Origin: Vibrio sp. MEBiC08052
GTDB lineage: Bacteria > Pseudomonadota > Gammaproteobacteria > Enterobacterales > Vibrionaceae
Assembly (NCBI RefSeq): GCF_001506075.1
Contig: NZ_KQ947475.1
Coordinates: forward strand, 2,670,332-2,734,331
Direction of reading: 5' to 3'
Length of the DNA: 64,000 bases
Within the stretch, counting starts at the first letter, position 1, and every line of letters starts with the position of its first letter. This document shows positions 1-9,860 of the stretch, one piece after another. The notes beneath the pieces were generated by a model. That model saw only the letters and a program-made list of their open reading frames with translations. It was not told the DNA's origin and ran no database searches. Position numbers and translations under genes: made by a program.

Positions 1-1136
1 TGACAATGAACTCTCAGTGCAGACAGTGCTTTTTCCAGCGCATCAGGGGTATGTGCATAATCAACGACTATTTTTGCTCGTCCCGCCGTTTGGAATAACT
101 CCATACGACCCACAACAGGAGATAAATGCCCGGCAGTTACGACTAAATCATCTTTATCAAATCCAAGAGCCAGCATGGTCGTAAAGGCCAGTAACACGTT
201 ACTGGCGTTGAATGCTCCGATTAAAGGCACCGAAAAACTGCCGCTTCCCCATGAACCATCAAACGAGAGGTGAATACCATCTTCACTGTAGCGGATATCC
301 GTTGCCCAAACGCCAAGCCGGGTTTGTGGACGTCTAGACAAAGAGACCCCGATCGCTCCATCCAGCTCATCACACCATGAACGACCAACCGGGTCATCGA
401 CGTTTATCACTGCGCGTTGGCAGTGATGCGTACAAAATAGTAACTGCTTCGCTTGCGCATAAGTCTCCATATCACCATGATAATCAAGGTGATCGCGACT
501 CAAGTTCGAGAACACGCCCACATCAAAGTGCAATGCTTTGACTCGCCCTTGAACCAGACCGTGGGATGACACTTCCATCGCAGTATAGTTCGCCCCTTGA
601 TTCACCAAAGCGGATAATGTTGCCTGAATGTCAATCGCGCTACCGGTTGTATTGCCGACTGGCTGTAACTGTTCAAGAAAACCATTCCCTGTCGTGCCCA
701 TCACGGCACACTGATTTCCCAATACATTTAACCACTGGGCAATCAATTGAGAAATCGTTGTTTTGCCATTCGTTCCGGTGATCCCCACCAACGGGTGATG
801 TTGACTCGGATGATGATACAACCGACCGGCCAATTCGGAGAGATGAGCATTCAGTTCATCCAAATAGATGATCGGCACTGAAGCGTGAGATTCGATGGTG
901 CCGTGTTGTTTGTGTGAATCAGACTGGGCAATAATCAGGTTGGCTCCTGCAGTGACAGCCGCATCAATAAACCCCCGCCCATCAATTTGATGGCCGATGA
1001 CGGCAACAAAAGTATCTCCGGGATGAACCTGCCGACTATCGAGTACCAACCGGCGAATCGGGATATCAGCATATGTGGTTGCTTCTAATTGAAGCCAGGG
1101 AGAAATCAATTCCGCAATCGATATACTTTCACACAT
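1..1136 (-). CDS. murE: UDP-N-acetylmuramoyl-tripeptide ligase MurE, 3' part beyond the window
   Basis: MurE adds meso-diaminopimelate to UDP-MurNAc-L-Ala-D-Glu in the cytoplasm during peptidoglycan synthesis. About 378 codons are present; the family is near 490 residues, so the C-terminal domain is cut off by the window edge. Visible signatures are the Mur-ligase P-loop GTNGKTT, the following block with EVSSHGL, the central NLSRDHLDYH and the late DYAHTPDALEKAL, in the order expected for MurE. I chose the ATG at 1136 (MCESISIAELI); the ATG four bases upstream is closed at once by a stop. It follows ftsI by 9 bp, the usual order of the division and cell-wall cluster. The identity is firm; the end of the gene is not visible. 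Confidence 0.95.
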   Translation of the reverse strand, partial: MCESISIAELISPWLQLEATTYADIPIRRLVLDSRQVHPGDTFVAVIGHQIDGRGFIDAAVTAGANLIIAQSDSHKQHGTIESHASVPIIYLDELNAHLSELAGRLYHHPSQHHPLVGITGTNGKTTISQLIAQWLNVLGNQCAVMGTTGNGFLEQLQPVGNTTGSAIDIQATLSALVNQGANYTAMEVSSHGLVQGRVKALHFDVGVFSNLSRDHLDYHGDMETYAQAKQLLFCTHHCQRAVINVDDPVGRSWCDELDGAIGVSLSRRPQTRLGVWATDIRYSEDGIHLSFDGSWGSGSFSVPLIGAFNASNVLLAFTTMLALGFDKDDLVVTAGHLSPVVGRMELFQTAGRAKIVVDYAHTPDALEKALSALRVHC

Positions 1137-1145
1137 ACATATTCC

Positions 1146-2867
1146 TTATTTACTCCGGGGCTGATTATCATCGGGAGCAATATTCATAATCTGGAGTGCC
1201 CCTTTCATTATTTCTGCAAAAACAGGTGCGGCAACCGAGCCGCCGTAATATTCGTCTCCCTGAGGCTCATTGACAACCACCACTAAAGCTAAACGGGGAT
1301 CACTGACCGGTGCAATTCCAGCAGTAATATTGACATATTCATCACTATACCCCCCTTTTGTTGCTTTCCGTGATGTACCCGTCTTTGCTGCAATCCGATA
1401 TCCGGGAATCGCAGCCTTAGTTGCCGTTCCTCCGGGCTGAGTCACCGTTTCCATATATCCCAGCACTAACTTTGCGACATCATGGTCAATCACTTTTTTG
1501 GACAGGTTCTGCTGGTTGTTTTCAATAATATGTAACGGTTGATAAACGCCATAATTCCCCAGCGTGGCATAAGCGTGAGCCAGTTGAATCGGTGTGACAG
1601 AGATGCCATAACCGAATGCTAAGGTCGCAATCTCAAATTTGGACCACCGCGTCCGGTTTGGAAAAATCCCCGTCGATTCCCCCACGATATTCAATCCGGA
1701 TAATTCCCCGAGTCCGACTGAGCCATATAATCCCAGTAACGCCTGAATCGGCATCCGTAAAGCCAGTTTTGCGACCCCAATATTGCTCGATTTCTGGAGA
1801 ATTTTTTGTAAGTTGGCTTTTCCGACCCGCGACACATCCCGAACACGACTACCACCAATTCGGAAAACGCCGTTCTCGGTATCAATCACCGTATCTTGAT
1901 TGGCAACGCCATTTTCAATCGCAGCAATCTCCGTGAACGGTTTAATGGTTGAGCCCGGTTCCATTGCATCGGTCAACACCCGGTTTCTCATCCGAAAAGT
2001 TTGTAGATCCGAACGATTATTCGGGTTATATGATGGCGCGTTGACCATGGCCAGAATGGCACCACTTTTGACATCCACAATAATTGCTGATGCCGATGTT
2101 GCCCGGTGATCCGCCTTCGCTTGTTTCACCGCTCGATAAGCAATGGCCTGAATTCTTTGATCAATGGTGAGTTGTAACGGTTTCCCTTCCTGCTTGGCTT
2201 CCAGGGCAATATTCTCAACCACCCGGCCATAGCGGTCTTTCCGAATCACCTGCTTGCCGGCTTCGCCACTGAGCCAGTTGTCATAACTTTTTTCGACCCC
2301 TTCTAATCCGTGACCATCAATCCCGGTGACCCCAATCAAGTGGGCACTCACTTCACCGGATGGATAATAGCGCCGGGATTCCGACTTCAGGCCGACACCT
2401 TTTAACTTCAACTCACGGATGTATTTTGCCATCGGTGGATTCACCTGACGCTGCAAGTAGATAAAACGACGACTTTTATTTTCAGAAATTTTATCAATCA
2501 AGGCTTGCCGATCGAGTCCCAGTACATCAGCTAAAGCGTACCATCGGTTCCGATCATCCAATTCATGATATTTAAAAATAGTGGCGGGGTCGGCCCATAC
2601 GGCATCAACAGGGACGCTCACAGCCAACGGCTCTCCGTTCCGGTCAGATATGATCCCCCGTGCTGATGGGATTGTTTTTGCGCGGATTGAACGCAAATCT
2701 CCCTGATACACCAAATTATCAGGCTCAATGACCTGAATATAGGCGGTACGCCCAATCAGAATGCCAAAGGCGGAGAAAACAAAGAATAAAATAATATAGA
2801 AGCGCCAGCGGATGAATACATGGCTTTGAGAAGGCTGCTTTTTTGGAGAGGGCTCTATCTTTTTCAT
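1146..2867 (-). CDS. ftsI: Septal peptidoglycan transpeptidase FtsI (PBP3)
   Basis: FtsI is the class B penicillin-binding protein that cross-links septal peptidoglycan, working with FtsW and the FtsQLB complex. The 573-residue protein has a basic cytoplasmic N-terminus, one membrane anchor around residues 22-45, a pedestal domain, and a transpeptidase domain with the three active-site motifs in order: S-T-I-K in GSTIKPF (catalytic serine near residue 305), SSN in KSSNIGVAK, and KTG in AAKTGTSRK. The length is normal. The start overlaps the ftsL stop by four bases, which suggests translational coupling, and murE follows after 9 bp. Nothing is unusual about it. Confidence 0.97.
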   Translation of the reverse strand: MKKIEPSPKKQPSQSHVFIRWRFYIILFFVFSAFGILIGRTAYIQVIEPDNLVYQGDLRSIRAKTIPSARGIISDRNGEPLAVSVPVDAVWADPATIFKYHELDDRNRWYALADVLGLDRQALIDKISENKSRRFIYLQRQVNPPMAKYIRELKLKGVGLKSESRRYYPSGEVSAHLIGVTGIDGHGLEGVEKSYDNWLSGEAGKQVIRKDRYGRVVENIALEAKQEGKPLQLTIDQRIQAIAYRAVKQAKADHRATSASAIIVDVKSGAILAMVNAPSYNPNNRSDLQTFRMRNRVLTDAMEPGSTIKPFTEIAAIENGVANQDTVIDTENGVFRIGGSRVRDVSRVGKANLQKILQKSSNIGVAKLALRMPIQALLGLYGSVGLGELSGLNIVGESTGIFPNRTRWSKFEIATLAFGYGISVTPIQLAHAYATLGNYGVYQPLHIIENNQQNLSKKVIDHDVAKLVLGYMETVTQPGGTATKAAIPGYRIAAKTGTSRKATKGGYSDEYVNITAGIAPVSDPRLALVVVVNEPQGDEYYGGSVAAPVFAEIMKGALQIMNIAPDDNQPRSK

Positions 2868-3196
2868 TTCAGAGGAACTACCACTTCCTTGTCTGCATCG
2901 GGACGAATCATATTCAGATCTTTCTGAGCCAGATCCTGAACTCGGCTGTTATCTGAAAGCGCAGTTTCTTCCAGTAACAGGTTACGCCATTCACTATCTA
3001 AGTGCTCTCGTTCAACCATCTCATGTTCTCTCGCTGTGATAGCCATTCGAGCTTGATGTGTGGTAAATACGATTCCCATCGCGGTAGCGAACATAATAAA
3101 AAGCAAAAACAGCGCTAACCGACCCACGGTGAATAGATCGGTCAAAATCAATCGAACCAGATTCGGACTGGATTGGCTGTTTTTGGTCTGTGTCAT
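2864..3196 (-). CDS. ftsL: Cell division protein FtsL
   Basis: FtsL is a small bitopic division protein that forms a coiled coil with FtsB in the FtsQLB complex and helps activate septal synthesis. The 110-residue product has a short polar N-terminus, one transmembrane segment around residues 25-45 (rich in Leu, Phe, Ile), and a periplasmic part with heptad-like leucines ([19 protein letters not shown]). Sequence conservation in this family is low, so the call rests on size, topology and position between rsmH and ftsI, with four-base overlaps on both sides. That context makes the assignment secure. Confidence 0.93.
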   Translation of the reverse strand: MTQTKNSQSSPNLVRLILTDLFTVGRLALFLLFIMFATAMGIVFTTHQARMAITAREHEMVEREHLDSEWRNLLLEETALSDNSRVQDLAQKDLNMIRPDADKEVVVPLK

Positions 3197-4149
3197 GCTA
3201 GTTTTTCCGCAATCCGGAGTACCGAACTTCTGGAGCGGGTATTCTGTGCGACTTCTTGTTCAGAAGGTTTAATCGCCTTACCAATCGTTTTCAGACGAGC
3301 ACTGCCCAATGCCTGTATCTGAGCATCGGTCAAAGGAAGCCCCTGAGGAACCTCCGGCCCTTTGCTCTCTCTACGCATAAAGTGCTTCACCATGCGGTCT
3401 TCCAACGAATGAAAGCTAATCACGGATAAACGACCCTGTGGTGCAAGAATCGACAGCGCCCCTTTTAACGCCAGATCGATTTCATCCAGTTCACTGTTGA
3501 TATAAATTCGAAACGCCTGAAAAGCACGAGTGGCCGGATGTTTCTTCTCTTTATAATTTTTCGGCACGACATCGGCAATCAGTTGTGCCAATTGCCGGGT
3601 CCGTAATAACGGCTCATTTTCGTCATCGTTACGATAATTGACAATCGCTTTGGCAATTCTGCGAGCATAACGATCTTCACCAAACTCACGAATGACCCAA
3701 GTAATATCATCTAAATCCGCATCCTTCAGCCACTGAGAAACCGGAATGCCGGATGTCGGATCCATTCGCATATCGAGCGGACCGTCTTTTAAAAAGCTGA
3801 ATCCGCGATCAGCATCATCCAACTGAGGCGAAGAGACGCCTAAATCAAACAGAACACCATCCACTTTACCGCTCAAACCATATTCTTCGGCATAGTCAGC
3901 AATGGCGGAAAAAGGGCCATGAATGATCGTAAAACGGGGATCATCAATCTGTCGGGCGGCTTCAATCGCCTGAGGGTCACGATCGATACTATAAAGTTTT
4001 CCGTGGGGGCCAAGTTTGGATAAAATCGTGCGCGAATGCCCACCCCGGCCAAATGTGCCGTCGATATAGATACCGTCCGGTTTGATATCCAGTCCGCGGA
4101 CCGACTCATCCAACAGGACGGAAATATGTTGAAATGCTGTTTGCGTCAT
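3193..4149 (-). CDS. rsmH: 16S rRNA (cytosine1402-N4)-methyltransferase RsmH
   Basis: RsmH (MraW) uses S-adenosylmethionine to methylate N4 of C1402 in the decoding centre of 16S rRNA; RsmI, also in this window, adds the 2'-O-methyl to the same nucleotide. The SAM-binding stretch [12 protein letters not shown] and the later [21 protein letters not shown] block are clear. I place the start at the ATG at 4149 ([15 protein letters not shown]), which follows a GAGAG ribosome-binding site and gives 318 residues, the family's usual length; a start at 4182 would add eleven unconserved residues. No mraZ gene lies between rsmH and rnpB. Confidence 0.96.
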   Translation of the reverse strand: MTQTAFQHISVLLDESVRGLDIKPDGIYIDGTFGRGGHSRTILSKLGPHGKLYSIDRDPQAIEAARQIDDPRFTIIHGPFSAIADYAEEYGLSGKVDGVLFDLGVSSPQLDDADRGFSFLKDGPLDMRMDPTSGIPVSQWLKDADLDDITWVIREFGEDRYARRIAKAIVNYRNDDENEPLLRTRQLAQLIADVVPKNYKEKKHPATRAFQAFRIYINSELDEIDLALKGALSILAPQGRLSVISFHSLEDRMVKHFMRRESKGPEVPQGLPLTDAQIQALGSARLKTIGKAIKPSEQEVAQNTRSRSSVLRIAEKLA

Positions 4150-4236
4150 GTGTTCTCTCGTAAACCTATGCAGGCAACCCATCCCATATGCAATAAACGC
4201 AAGGATTCGAATACGTTCAACCTGCCCAGGACATAT

Positions 4237-4268
4237 GGTAGTAGAATGCCAGAAACACTGCTACTACC
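4237..4268 (-). promoter_or_regulatory. 8-bp dyad in the leader of the rsmH operon
   Basis: GGTAGTAG at 4237-4244 is repeated inverted as CTACTACC at 4261-4268, 16 bases apart, about 90 bp upstream of the rsmH start in a 190-bp stretch without a gene. It could be an operator or a leader hairpin. There is no U-tract, so it is not a standard terminator. Function unknown. Confidence 0.35.
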
Positions 4269-4336
4269 TTCCTGAATACCAGACGTGATATTGCGCCAAG
4301 TTTAAACGATCTGGGACAGATAACGTCAATATAAAG

Positions 4337-4371
4337 CAAAAAACCCATCATGACTGAATATCATGATGGGT
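4337..4371 (-). terminator. Rho-independent terminator of rnpB
   Basis: A perfect 11-bp inverted repeat, ACCCATCATGA with its complement and a 7-base loop (4343-4371), is followed on the minus strand by a run of T at 4337-4342. It lies directly downstream of the RNase P RNA gene and is read in the same direction, so it ends that transcript and separates it from rsmH. Confidence 0.9.
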
Positions 4372-4382
4372 CAAGAATAGCC

Positions 4383-4770
<388 letters not shown>

Positions 4771-4780
4771 GAGCGCGAAT

Positions 4781-4807
4781 TGTATAGATAAAGAGGAATG
4801 CTGTCTA
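4781..4807 (-). promoter_or_regulatory. Probable rnpB promoter
   Basis: On the minus strand TAGACA (4802-4807) and TATACA (4781-4786) are separated by 15 bases and lie just upstream of the RNase P RNA 5' end at 4770, so transcription would start close to the mature end. The spacing is short for a sigma-70 promoter, hence moderate confidence. Confidence 0.55.
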
Positions 4808-4862
4808 CCGGTGAAAAAGCGACTGGTTGTTTTTCCATCCGCGGCCAAAGCAATTCAAGCAC

Positions 4863-4889
4863 ATCAATCCAGATATTTCGTCCCCACTT
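4863..4889. repeat. Left direct repeat of the accessory block: rsmI 3'-end remnant
   Basis: Twelve bases (ATCAATCCAGAT), a 5-base variable spacer and ten bases (GTCCCCACTT) are repeated in the same order and orientation at 36219-36246, where the spacer is 6 bases. The right copy encodes the C-terminus and stop codon of RsmI ([12 protein letters not shown]). The left copy keeps AAG TGG GGA and CTGGATTGA but is out of frame by one base, so it is a remnant, not a gene. It lies between the MATE stop codon and the rnpB promoter. This pattern fits a duplicated attachment site at the end of rsmI. Confidence 0.7.
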
Positions 4890-4900
4890 CTCGCTGACAT

Positions 4901-6271
4901 TTAGAGATGAGACAAGCACCGATTGGACGAAGTGGTTTGCCAATTTCTCAAGCCTTTTAAGTTCATCAGTAACATCGGTAAGACAATCGCGGTGAAGACG
5001 ATGTTCGATAAAGGCACCGCCAACCACACGCCCTCAATGCCAAAGAACTTTGGTAAGATAAACAAGAATGGTAGTTGCACTACCATGTTCCCGACGGAGA
5101 CAAACAAGGCTTGACCACTTTTCCCCACCGCCACAAAGTAAATAGATGCCATAAATAAAAAGCCATCTAAAAACAGCGCCATCAAATGCAAGCGAATACC
5201 GACTTTGGTGGCCTCAATCAAAGGGCTATTAGCATTAGCAAAAAAGCGGGTGAAAAATTCCGGGAAAAGGTTCAGCACAATCACCACGACGATACCGGAG
5301 CCGACAGTCACAGAAAACGCCAACTTCACGGTTTGGATAATGCGTTGATACTGCTTCGCCCCCAAATAATAACTCACCGGCGGTTGCAAGCCACTGACCA
5401 GACCTTCAGCAAAAAAGTAATAACAACTGGCTAAATAACCGACGATGGCAAACGCCGCTAATTGGGTCGTATCCCCATAGGCCATAAAGAATCGATTGTG
5501 CAGGGCGATGATAAAACTCATGTAGATAAACATCACCAAGTTCGACGCTCCAAGCTGCATGATCCTTTTGGCGATGCTGCCATCAAACTGATTAAGCGAT
5601 AAGACGGTTTTTGCTTTAGACGAGATAAAATACCGTAGGCACAAAACGCATGTCGCAAACTGAGCGATCAAGGTTGCCACCGCCGCCCCTTTTAATCCCA
5701 TGCCCAACGTCCCTAAAAAGATATAGTCCAAGACAATGTTCAGTAATGCCCCGACTACAATAAAGATGGTAGCCATATTCGGGCTATCGTCATTGCGCAC
5801 TAGCATCGGCATCGCGCTGGCACCAATGGAAATCAAAGCCCCATACGACATGATTTCAACATACTGCCAACTCATCATCAACGTGTTGCCCGTCGCCCCT
5901 TGCAGATGCAAGCCACTTTTCCCCAAGGGAATAAAAACCAGAGAGGCGAATAAGCCAATTCCTACGACTAAAAACAAGGCCGTCATCAACGTCGATTGGA
6001 TTGCCGGGAGGTTCTTCTCGCCACGATATTGGGACAACACACTGCCACCGCCCATTCCGATGAGAAGCCCAAAGCCCATGATCAGACCCAATAATGGAAT
6101 CGCCATATTGATTCCGGCCAATCCTTCACTTCCGACATAACGTCCGACAAAGAAGCCATCGATGATCTGATACAAACCACTCACCAGCATGGCGACGATA
6201 GAAGGAATCGCAAAACGCCAAAAGGCCTGTGCGACCGATTGGGGTAGCTGAGTTGGTGTCACGGTTGGCAT
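4901..6271 (-). CDS. MATE-family multidrug/Na+ antiporter
   Basis: A 456-residue inner-membrane protein with about twelve hydrophobic helices, the usual architecture of MATE drug exporters, which expel cationic compounds in exchange for Na+ or H+. The N-terminal half begins AFWRFAIPSIVAMLVSGLYQ and carries the conserved IDGFFVGRYVGSEGLAGINMAIP stretch of helices 1-2, and the gene is full length. A LysR-type regulator is divergent from it across a 168-bp gap, which suggests that the regulator controls the exporter. The substrate cannot be read from the sequence. The gene is the first inside the accessory block, next to the left repeat. Confidence 0.88.
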   Translation of the reverse strand: MPTVTPTQLPQSVAQAFWRFAIPSIVAMLVSGLYQIIDGFFVGRYVGSEGLAGINMAIPLLGLIMGFGLLIGMGGGSVLSQYRGEKNLPAIQSTLMTALFLVVGIGLFASLVFIPLGKSGLHLQGATGNTLMMSWQYVEIMSYGALISIGASAMPMLVRNDDSPNMATIFIVVGALLNIVLDYIFLGTLGMGLKGAAVATLIAQFATCVLCLRYFISSKAKTVLSLNQFDGSIAKRIMQLGASNLVMFIYMSFIIALHNRFFMAYGDTTQLAAFAIVGYLASCYYFFAEGLVSGLQPPVSYYLGAKQYQRIIQTVKLAFSVTVGSGIVVVIVLNLFPEFFTRFFANANSPLIEATKVGIRLHLMALFLDGFLFMASIYFVAVGKSGQALFVSVGNMVVQLPFLFILPKFFGIEGVWLAVPLSNIVFTAIVLPMLLMNLKGLRNWQTTSSNRCLSHL

Positions 6272-6439
6272 TTTACCTCTCCCATTGCATAAAAGTGGAA
6301 GAATAATATGACAAATTAAGATATAAAAAAGTTAGTTACTATCCGCTTATAGGATAGGTGATAAACTCAGCAAGCAAGCTTGGGAAACAGACTTAAATTG
6401 AATATAAGTAAACTGAAAGTGAGTGCACTGGAGGCATGA

Positions 6440-7339
6440 ATGAACTGGACCCTTGATCAACTACTCGCGTTTGTAACGGCCGCTGAATTGGGATCGTTTT
6501 CGGCTGCGGGAAGAAAGCTGAATAAGGCGCAATCTCGCATTAGCAATGCCATTGCCAATTTAGAACTTGATCTAGGCTTTGAGTTGTTTGATCGCCGCTC
6601 TAAGTTCCCGGAGCTAACCCCATTAGGCAAAGAAATGCTGCCCGAAGCCCAAGCGGTTCTGAACCAATGTTTACGCCTAGAATCAAGGGCCTTAACGGCC
6701 GCGGGTCAGGAGCCGATTTCATTACGTATTGCCATAGACGAGGCGCTTCCCTTAGAAACCATCCATACCATTTTTCCCCAACTCAGCGATACCTTTCCCA
6801 ACACCCATTTGGTCATCACCAATGGTTCCCGAGATGATATCGCGGTTGCCATAGCCCATCATAATGCCGATATTGGCCTCATGATCAGTAACAATGAATT
6901 ACCCGCTAAATTACAATTACACACACTTGGCTATTTAAAAAAGGTGCTCATTGTTGGTAAACAGCACCCTCTGGCCAATGAAGGCATACTAAGCCTGGCA
7001 CAATTACAGCAGTATCGACAATTTGTCTTATGTAATCGCTCCGGGGAAAATAGGGAACACGCCTTCAGCCCGGATCATTGGGATATCGACAGTTATTATT
7101 TAATTTGTGAGTTGGTAACACAGAATCAAGGATGGGCGATTGTGCCTGAGCACATTGCCAGCGCCCAGTGGTTTACGCAACAAATCAAAATCGCTAAAAG
7201 CGACGTGTTATCGGATCGCTTTATTGAGGTAGGCATTGTCACGTTGATCCAAAGCCCTCGCTCTAAGCTAACTGACTGGATTATTGATCAAATGCGCCAA
7301 TTAATGGCAACCCCCTCGAATAAAAGGATGGCACAATGA
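6440..7339 (+). CDS. LysR-family transcriptional regulator
   Basis: A 299-residue LysR-type regulator: the N-terminal winged helix-turn-helix is residues 1-60 (LDQLLAFVTAAELGSFSAAGRKLNKAQSRISNAIANLE), followed by the two-lobed substrate-binding domain from about residue 88. The ATG at 6440 is preceded by GGAGG at five bases. It is divergent from the MATE exporter, the usual arrangement for a LysR protein and its target, so it probably binds the 6272-6439 gap. The inducer is unknown. Confidence 0.88.
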   Translation: MNWTLDQLLAFVTAAELGSFSAAGRKLNKAQSRISNAIANLELDLGFELFDRRSKFPELTPLGKEMLPEAQAVLNQCLRLESRALTAAGQEPISLRIAIDEALPLETIHTIFPQLSDTFPNTHLVITNGSRDDIAVAIAHHNADIGLMISNNELPAKLQLHTLGYLKKVLIVGKQHPLANEGILSLAQLQQYRQFVLCNRSGENREHAFSPDHWDIDSYYLICELVTQNQGWAIVPEHIASAQWFTQQIKIAKSDVLSDRFIEVGIVTLIQSPRSKLTDWIIDQMRQLMATPSNKRMAQ

Positions 7340-7382
7340 TGCTCTGATAAATAAATCTCTTATCAATGAATCCCTTACAATG

Positions 7383-7416
7383 AAAAAGCGTGGCATTTTG
7401 ATGAAAAATACCACGC
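7383..7416 (-). terminator. Probable terminator of the chemoreceptor gene
   Basis: GCGTGG and CCACGC (7388-7416) pair around an inner ATTTT/AAAAT helix with a four-base tip, and on the minus strand the stem is followed by TTTTT. It lies 27 bases past the stop codon of the methyl-accepting protein. Confidence 0.65.
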
Positions 7417-7442
7417 TTACGGAAGCCATCATGAATGGCCGA

Positions 7443-9548
7443 TTACTTCACTTTTAGCAAAGAAAGAATAGCGGTTAATTCAGCTACGGCTTTAGAGCTA
7501 CTGCTATTACTGCTTTCAAGCTCACTGACAATATCTTTGAGCTTCGCAGACGAATCATTGATACCAATCAAATGCCGATTAATGTCCTCCGCCACATTCG
7601 ATTGCTGCTCTGCTGCAGACGCCACTTGGATCGTATTATCCGAAATTCCTGCCACTCTTTCGTTCACCACGCCTAATTTATCGGCATTTTCAACAGAAGA
7701 GGCAACCGTTTGCTGGGCTTTTTCCTGGCTCTTTACAATCAACGCCACAGCCGATTGAACATCCTGTTGCAAGCCTTTGATCAGCCCATCGACTTCTTCT
7801 GTCGATTCCTGAGTCCGTGCCGCCAAATTGCGCACTTCATCAGCCACCACAGCAAAACCTCGGCCTTGATCTCCGGCCCGAGCGGCTTCAATTGCTGCAT
7901 TTAATGCCAATAGATTCGTTTGCTCTGCAATGGCTCGAATGGTATCCAAAATACTGTAAATAGAATCACTGCGTTGGGACACTTGCGCAATTTGATTGCT
8001 GGCATTGTTTAACTGATCTGCAAGACCTTCTACCATCTGTCGATTCGATTGAACCAGCTCAAATGACTCGGTGAGGTACTGGCTTATTTCCGTTGCGGCT
8101 TGACCATTATGCCGCGCCAAATTTGCCACTTCGGTTGCCGAACTTGACATTTCTGTGACAGCGGAGACCACAGAATGTATCTGTTCCGCCTGCATTACAG
8201 TGGACTGATGTGCTATCGCTGTCGCCTTGGTAAACTCATCATTCGTCGTGGCAACCACATCTCTCTGTTGGATAAGGCGAATAATCATGTCCTGTAACTT
8301 ACCCGTGAACTGATTAAAACCTTTTGCCAATAACATCAATTCTAAATGTTTTTGTGTCTCTAAACGCTGAGTTAAATCGCCATCTTCCGAGGCCAGTTTT
8401 TCCATGCGTAAAGCAATATCTCGGAGCGGTGATGTCACCGTATTGACAACCCAAAAGACCAGCATAAGCCCAACCACTAAAAGCACCGCAGACAAACCCA
8501 CGAACAAGGTGATTGAACGCTGTGTTTTATCACCAAGTTGACCGGACATTTTGGTCACGGGTGCCAATAATACAGAGGTTGGAACGGAGACATAAATTTT
8601 CCAGACATTAGGTGCCGCATTGATAGTCATGCTGTCGCTGTATACCCATTGTTTAGCGCCTTTGGTCAGCCCTGATTTTTGATTCGCAAGGGTTAGTCCC
8701 ATTTTGTTAATGTGTTTACCAATCGCATCAGGCAGTTCACTGGATCCCACGACCAAACCTTTTTCACTGACAATGGTGATCTTACCGTCGCCACCAAATA
8801 AGTTACTGCTGATTTGATCCAGCTTTTTTTGAATTGCAGACAAATTGATATCGGCACCAACCATGCCGACAAACTTTCCGTCTGCCATCACAGGTGACGA
8901 ATACGTGGTCATCAATACTTTTTGACCACTTGTCAGTTCAAATAAATAAGGATCTGACAGACACGCTTTTTTCGTGTCCATAGGACATAAATACCATTCG
9001 GATACTCGAACGCCATTTTCATCCTTATCCTGAACATATTTAAGGTCGGGCTGTCCCGCACTATAAATATAATCACCGTTATCACCTGTTAACCAATAGG
9101 TGTCTAATGTTCCCACAGAAGATGTATGATCCCCGGTTCCCATCGACTGTTGGTCTTTTCCATCGTAACCATTCGGTTCAAATTGCGCATACAGCGCATT
9201 CATATTCGGTGAGCTTTTGAGTAAAGATAAGGTCATATCTTTTACTTTTTGACGAGTAAGAGGGATACCGCCATTGCCCACTGCCGTATCCGTTAAGACT
9301 TTAGAAAAGCTTGAAACGACCGCTGCAGTATCTCCAAGGTAATCCGATACTTGGGCATGTACTTCACTGGCCGCAGACTCTAATAAAAGGCCCGCTTGAT
9401 CTTCCTGATATACTTTTAATTCATTGGCAGAAAAGTCACTCAAAGAACGAATCGAGTGAGCTGATAAATAAATAAGTATGCCAACAAGACAAGCAAAGAA
9501 GACGCCGGTTATAACCACCAATTTTATTCTGATACTGAATTTAGACAT
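7443..9548 (-). CDS. Methyl-accepting chemotaxis protein, dCache-HAMP-MA type
   Basis: A 701-residue transmembrane chemoreceptor. Residues about 8-30 form the first membrane helix. Residues about 40-330 are a periplasmic double-Cache ligand-binding domain ([18 protein letters not shown] and [15 protein letters not shown] are typical). A second helix lies near 346-369, a HAMP domain follows, and the signalling domain ends the protein, with its hairpin tip near residue 560 ([35 protein letters not shown]). There is no C-terminal pentapeptide for CheR/CheB tethering. It stands alone next to the catabolic cluster inside the accessory block, so it may sense a substrate of that pathway; this is inference from position only. 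Confidence 0.92.
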   Translation of the reverse strand: MSKFSIRIKLVVITGVFFACLVGILIYLSAHSIRSLSDFSANELKVYQEDQAGLLLESAASEVHAQVSDYLGDTAAVVSSFSKVLTDTAVGNGGIPLTRQKVKDMTLSLLKSSPNMNALYAQFEPNGYDGKDQQSMGTGDHTSSVGTLDTYWLTGDNGDYIYSAGQPDLKYVQDKDENGVRVSEWYLCPMDTKKACLSDPYLFELTSGQKVLMTTYSSPVMADGKFVGMVGADINLSAIQKKLDQISSNLFGGDGKITIVSEKGLVVGSSELPDAIGKHINKMGLTLANQKSGLTKGAKQWVYSDSMTINAAPNVWKIYVSVPTSVLLAPVTKMSGQLGDKTQRSITLFVGLSAVLLVVGLMLVFWVVNTVTSPLRDIALRMEKLASEDGDLTQRLETQKHLELMLLAKGFNQFTGKLQDMIIRLIQQRDVVATTNDEFTKATAIAHQSTVMQAEQIHSVVSAVTEMSSSATEVANLARHNGQAATEISQYLTESFELVQSNRQMVEGLADQLNNASNQIAQVSQRSDSIYSILDTIRAIAEQTNLLALNAAIEAARAGDQGRGFAVVADEVRNLAARTQESTEEVDGLIKGLQQDVQSAVALIVKSQEKAQQTVASSVENADKLGVVNERVAGISDNTIQVASAAEQQSNVAEDINRHLIGINDSSAKLKDIVSELESSNSSSSKAVAELTAILSLLKVK

Positions 9549-9860
9549 TAAGACACCTCAGGTCATACTGATTATACTTTCCAACCTCCATGTAAATAAG
9601 AAAACATACTCTCAGATTGAAGTAGCATCCCAAACAGCATAGGTCGAAAAACAGGATGTGTTCTTACACAGATTAGTATCTTTTTATATAAATCACTCTG
9701 TAAATTTTTTGTGATAGAACACTTCAATTTCTACCGAGAAAAGCGACTCACTGGCGGAGAAAGCGATCAATGATGATCGCTTCATACCACCCACTGCGTT
9801 TCTATCGGTAAGACTATTTCGACAGTCTTTCAAGCTGTTTTTAGTATAAAGGTATAAACA
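9549..9860. other. 312-bp gap between chemoreceptor and catabolic operon
   Basis: No gene is seen here. The part next to 9549 must hold the chemoreceptor promoter. Two hairpins lie at the end of the catabolic operon: a perfect 8-bp stem AGCGATCA/TGATCGCT with a 4-base loop (9762-9781), followed on the minus strand by only three T, and AAGACT/AGTCTT (9810-9829). The first is a weak candidate terminator for the minus-strand operon. Confidence 0.5.

Noticed and set aside
4771..4900. Left rsmI-tail remnant as a functional coding sequence
   Set aside because: The copy is out of frame by one base relative to rsmI, covers only about nine codons, and lies between a stop codon and the rnpB promoter.
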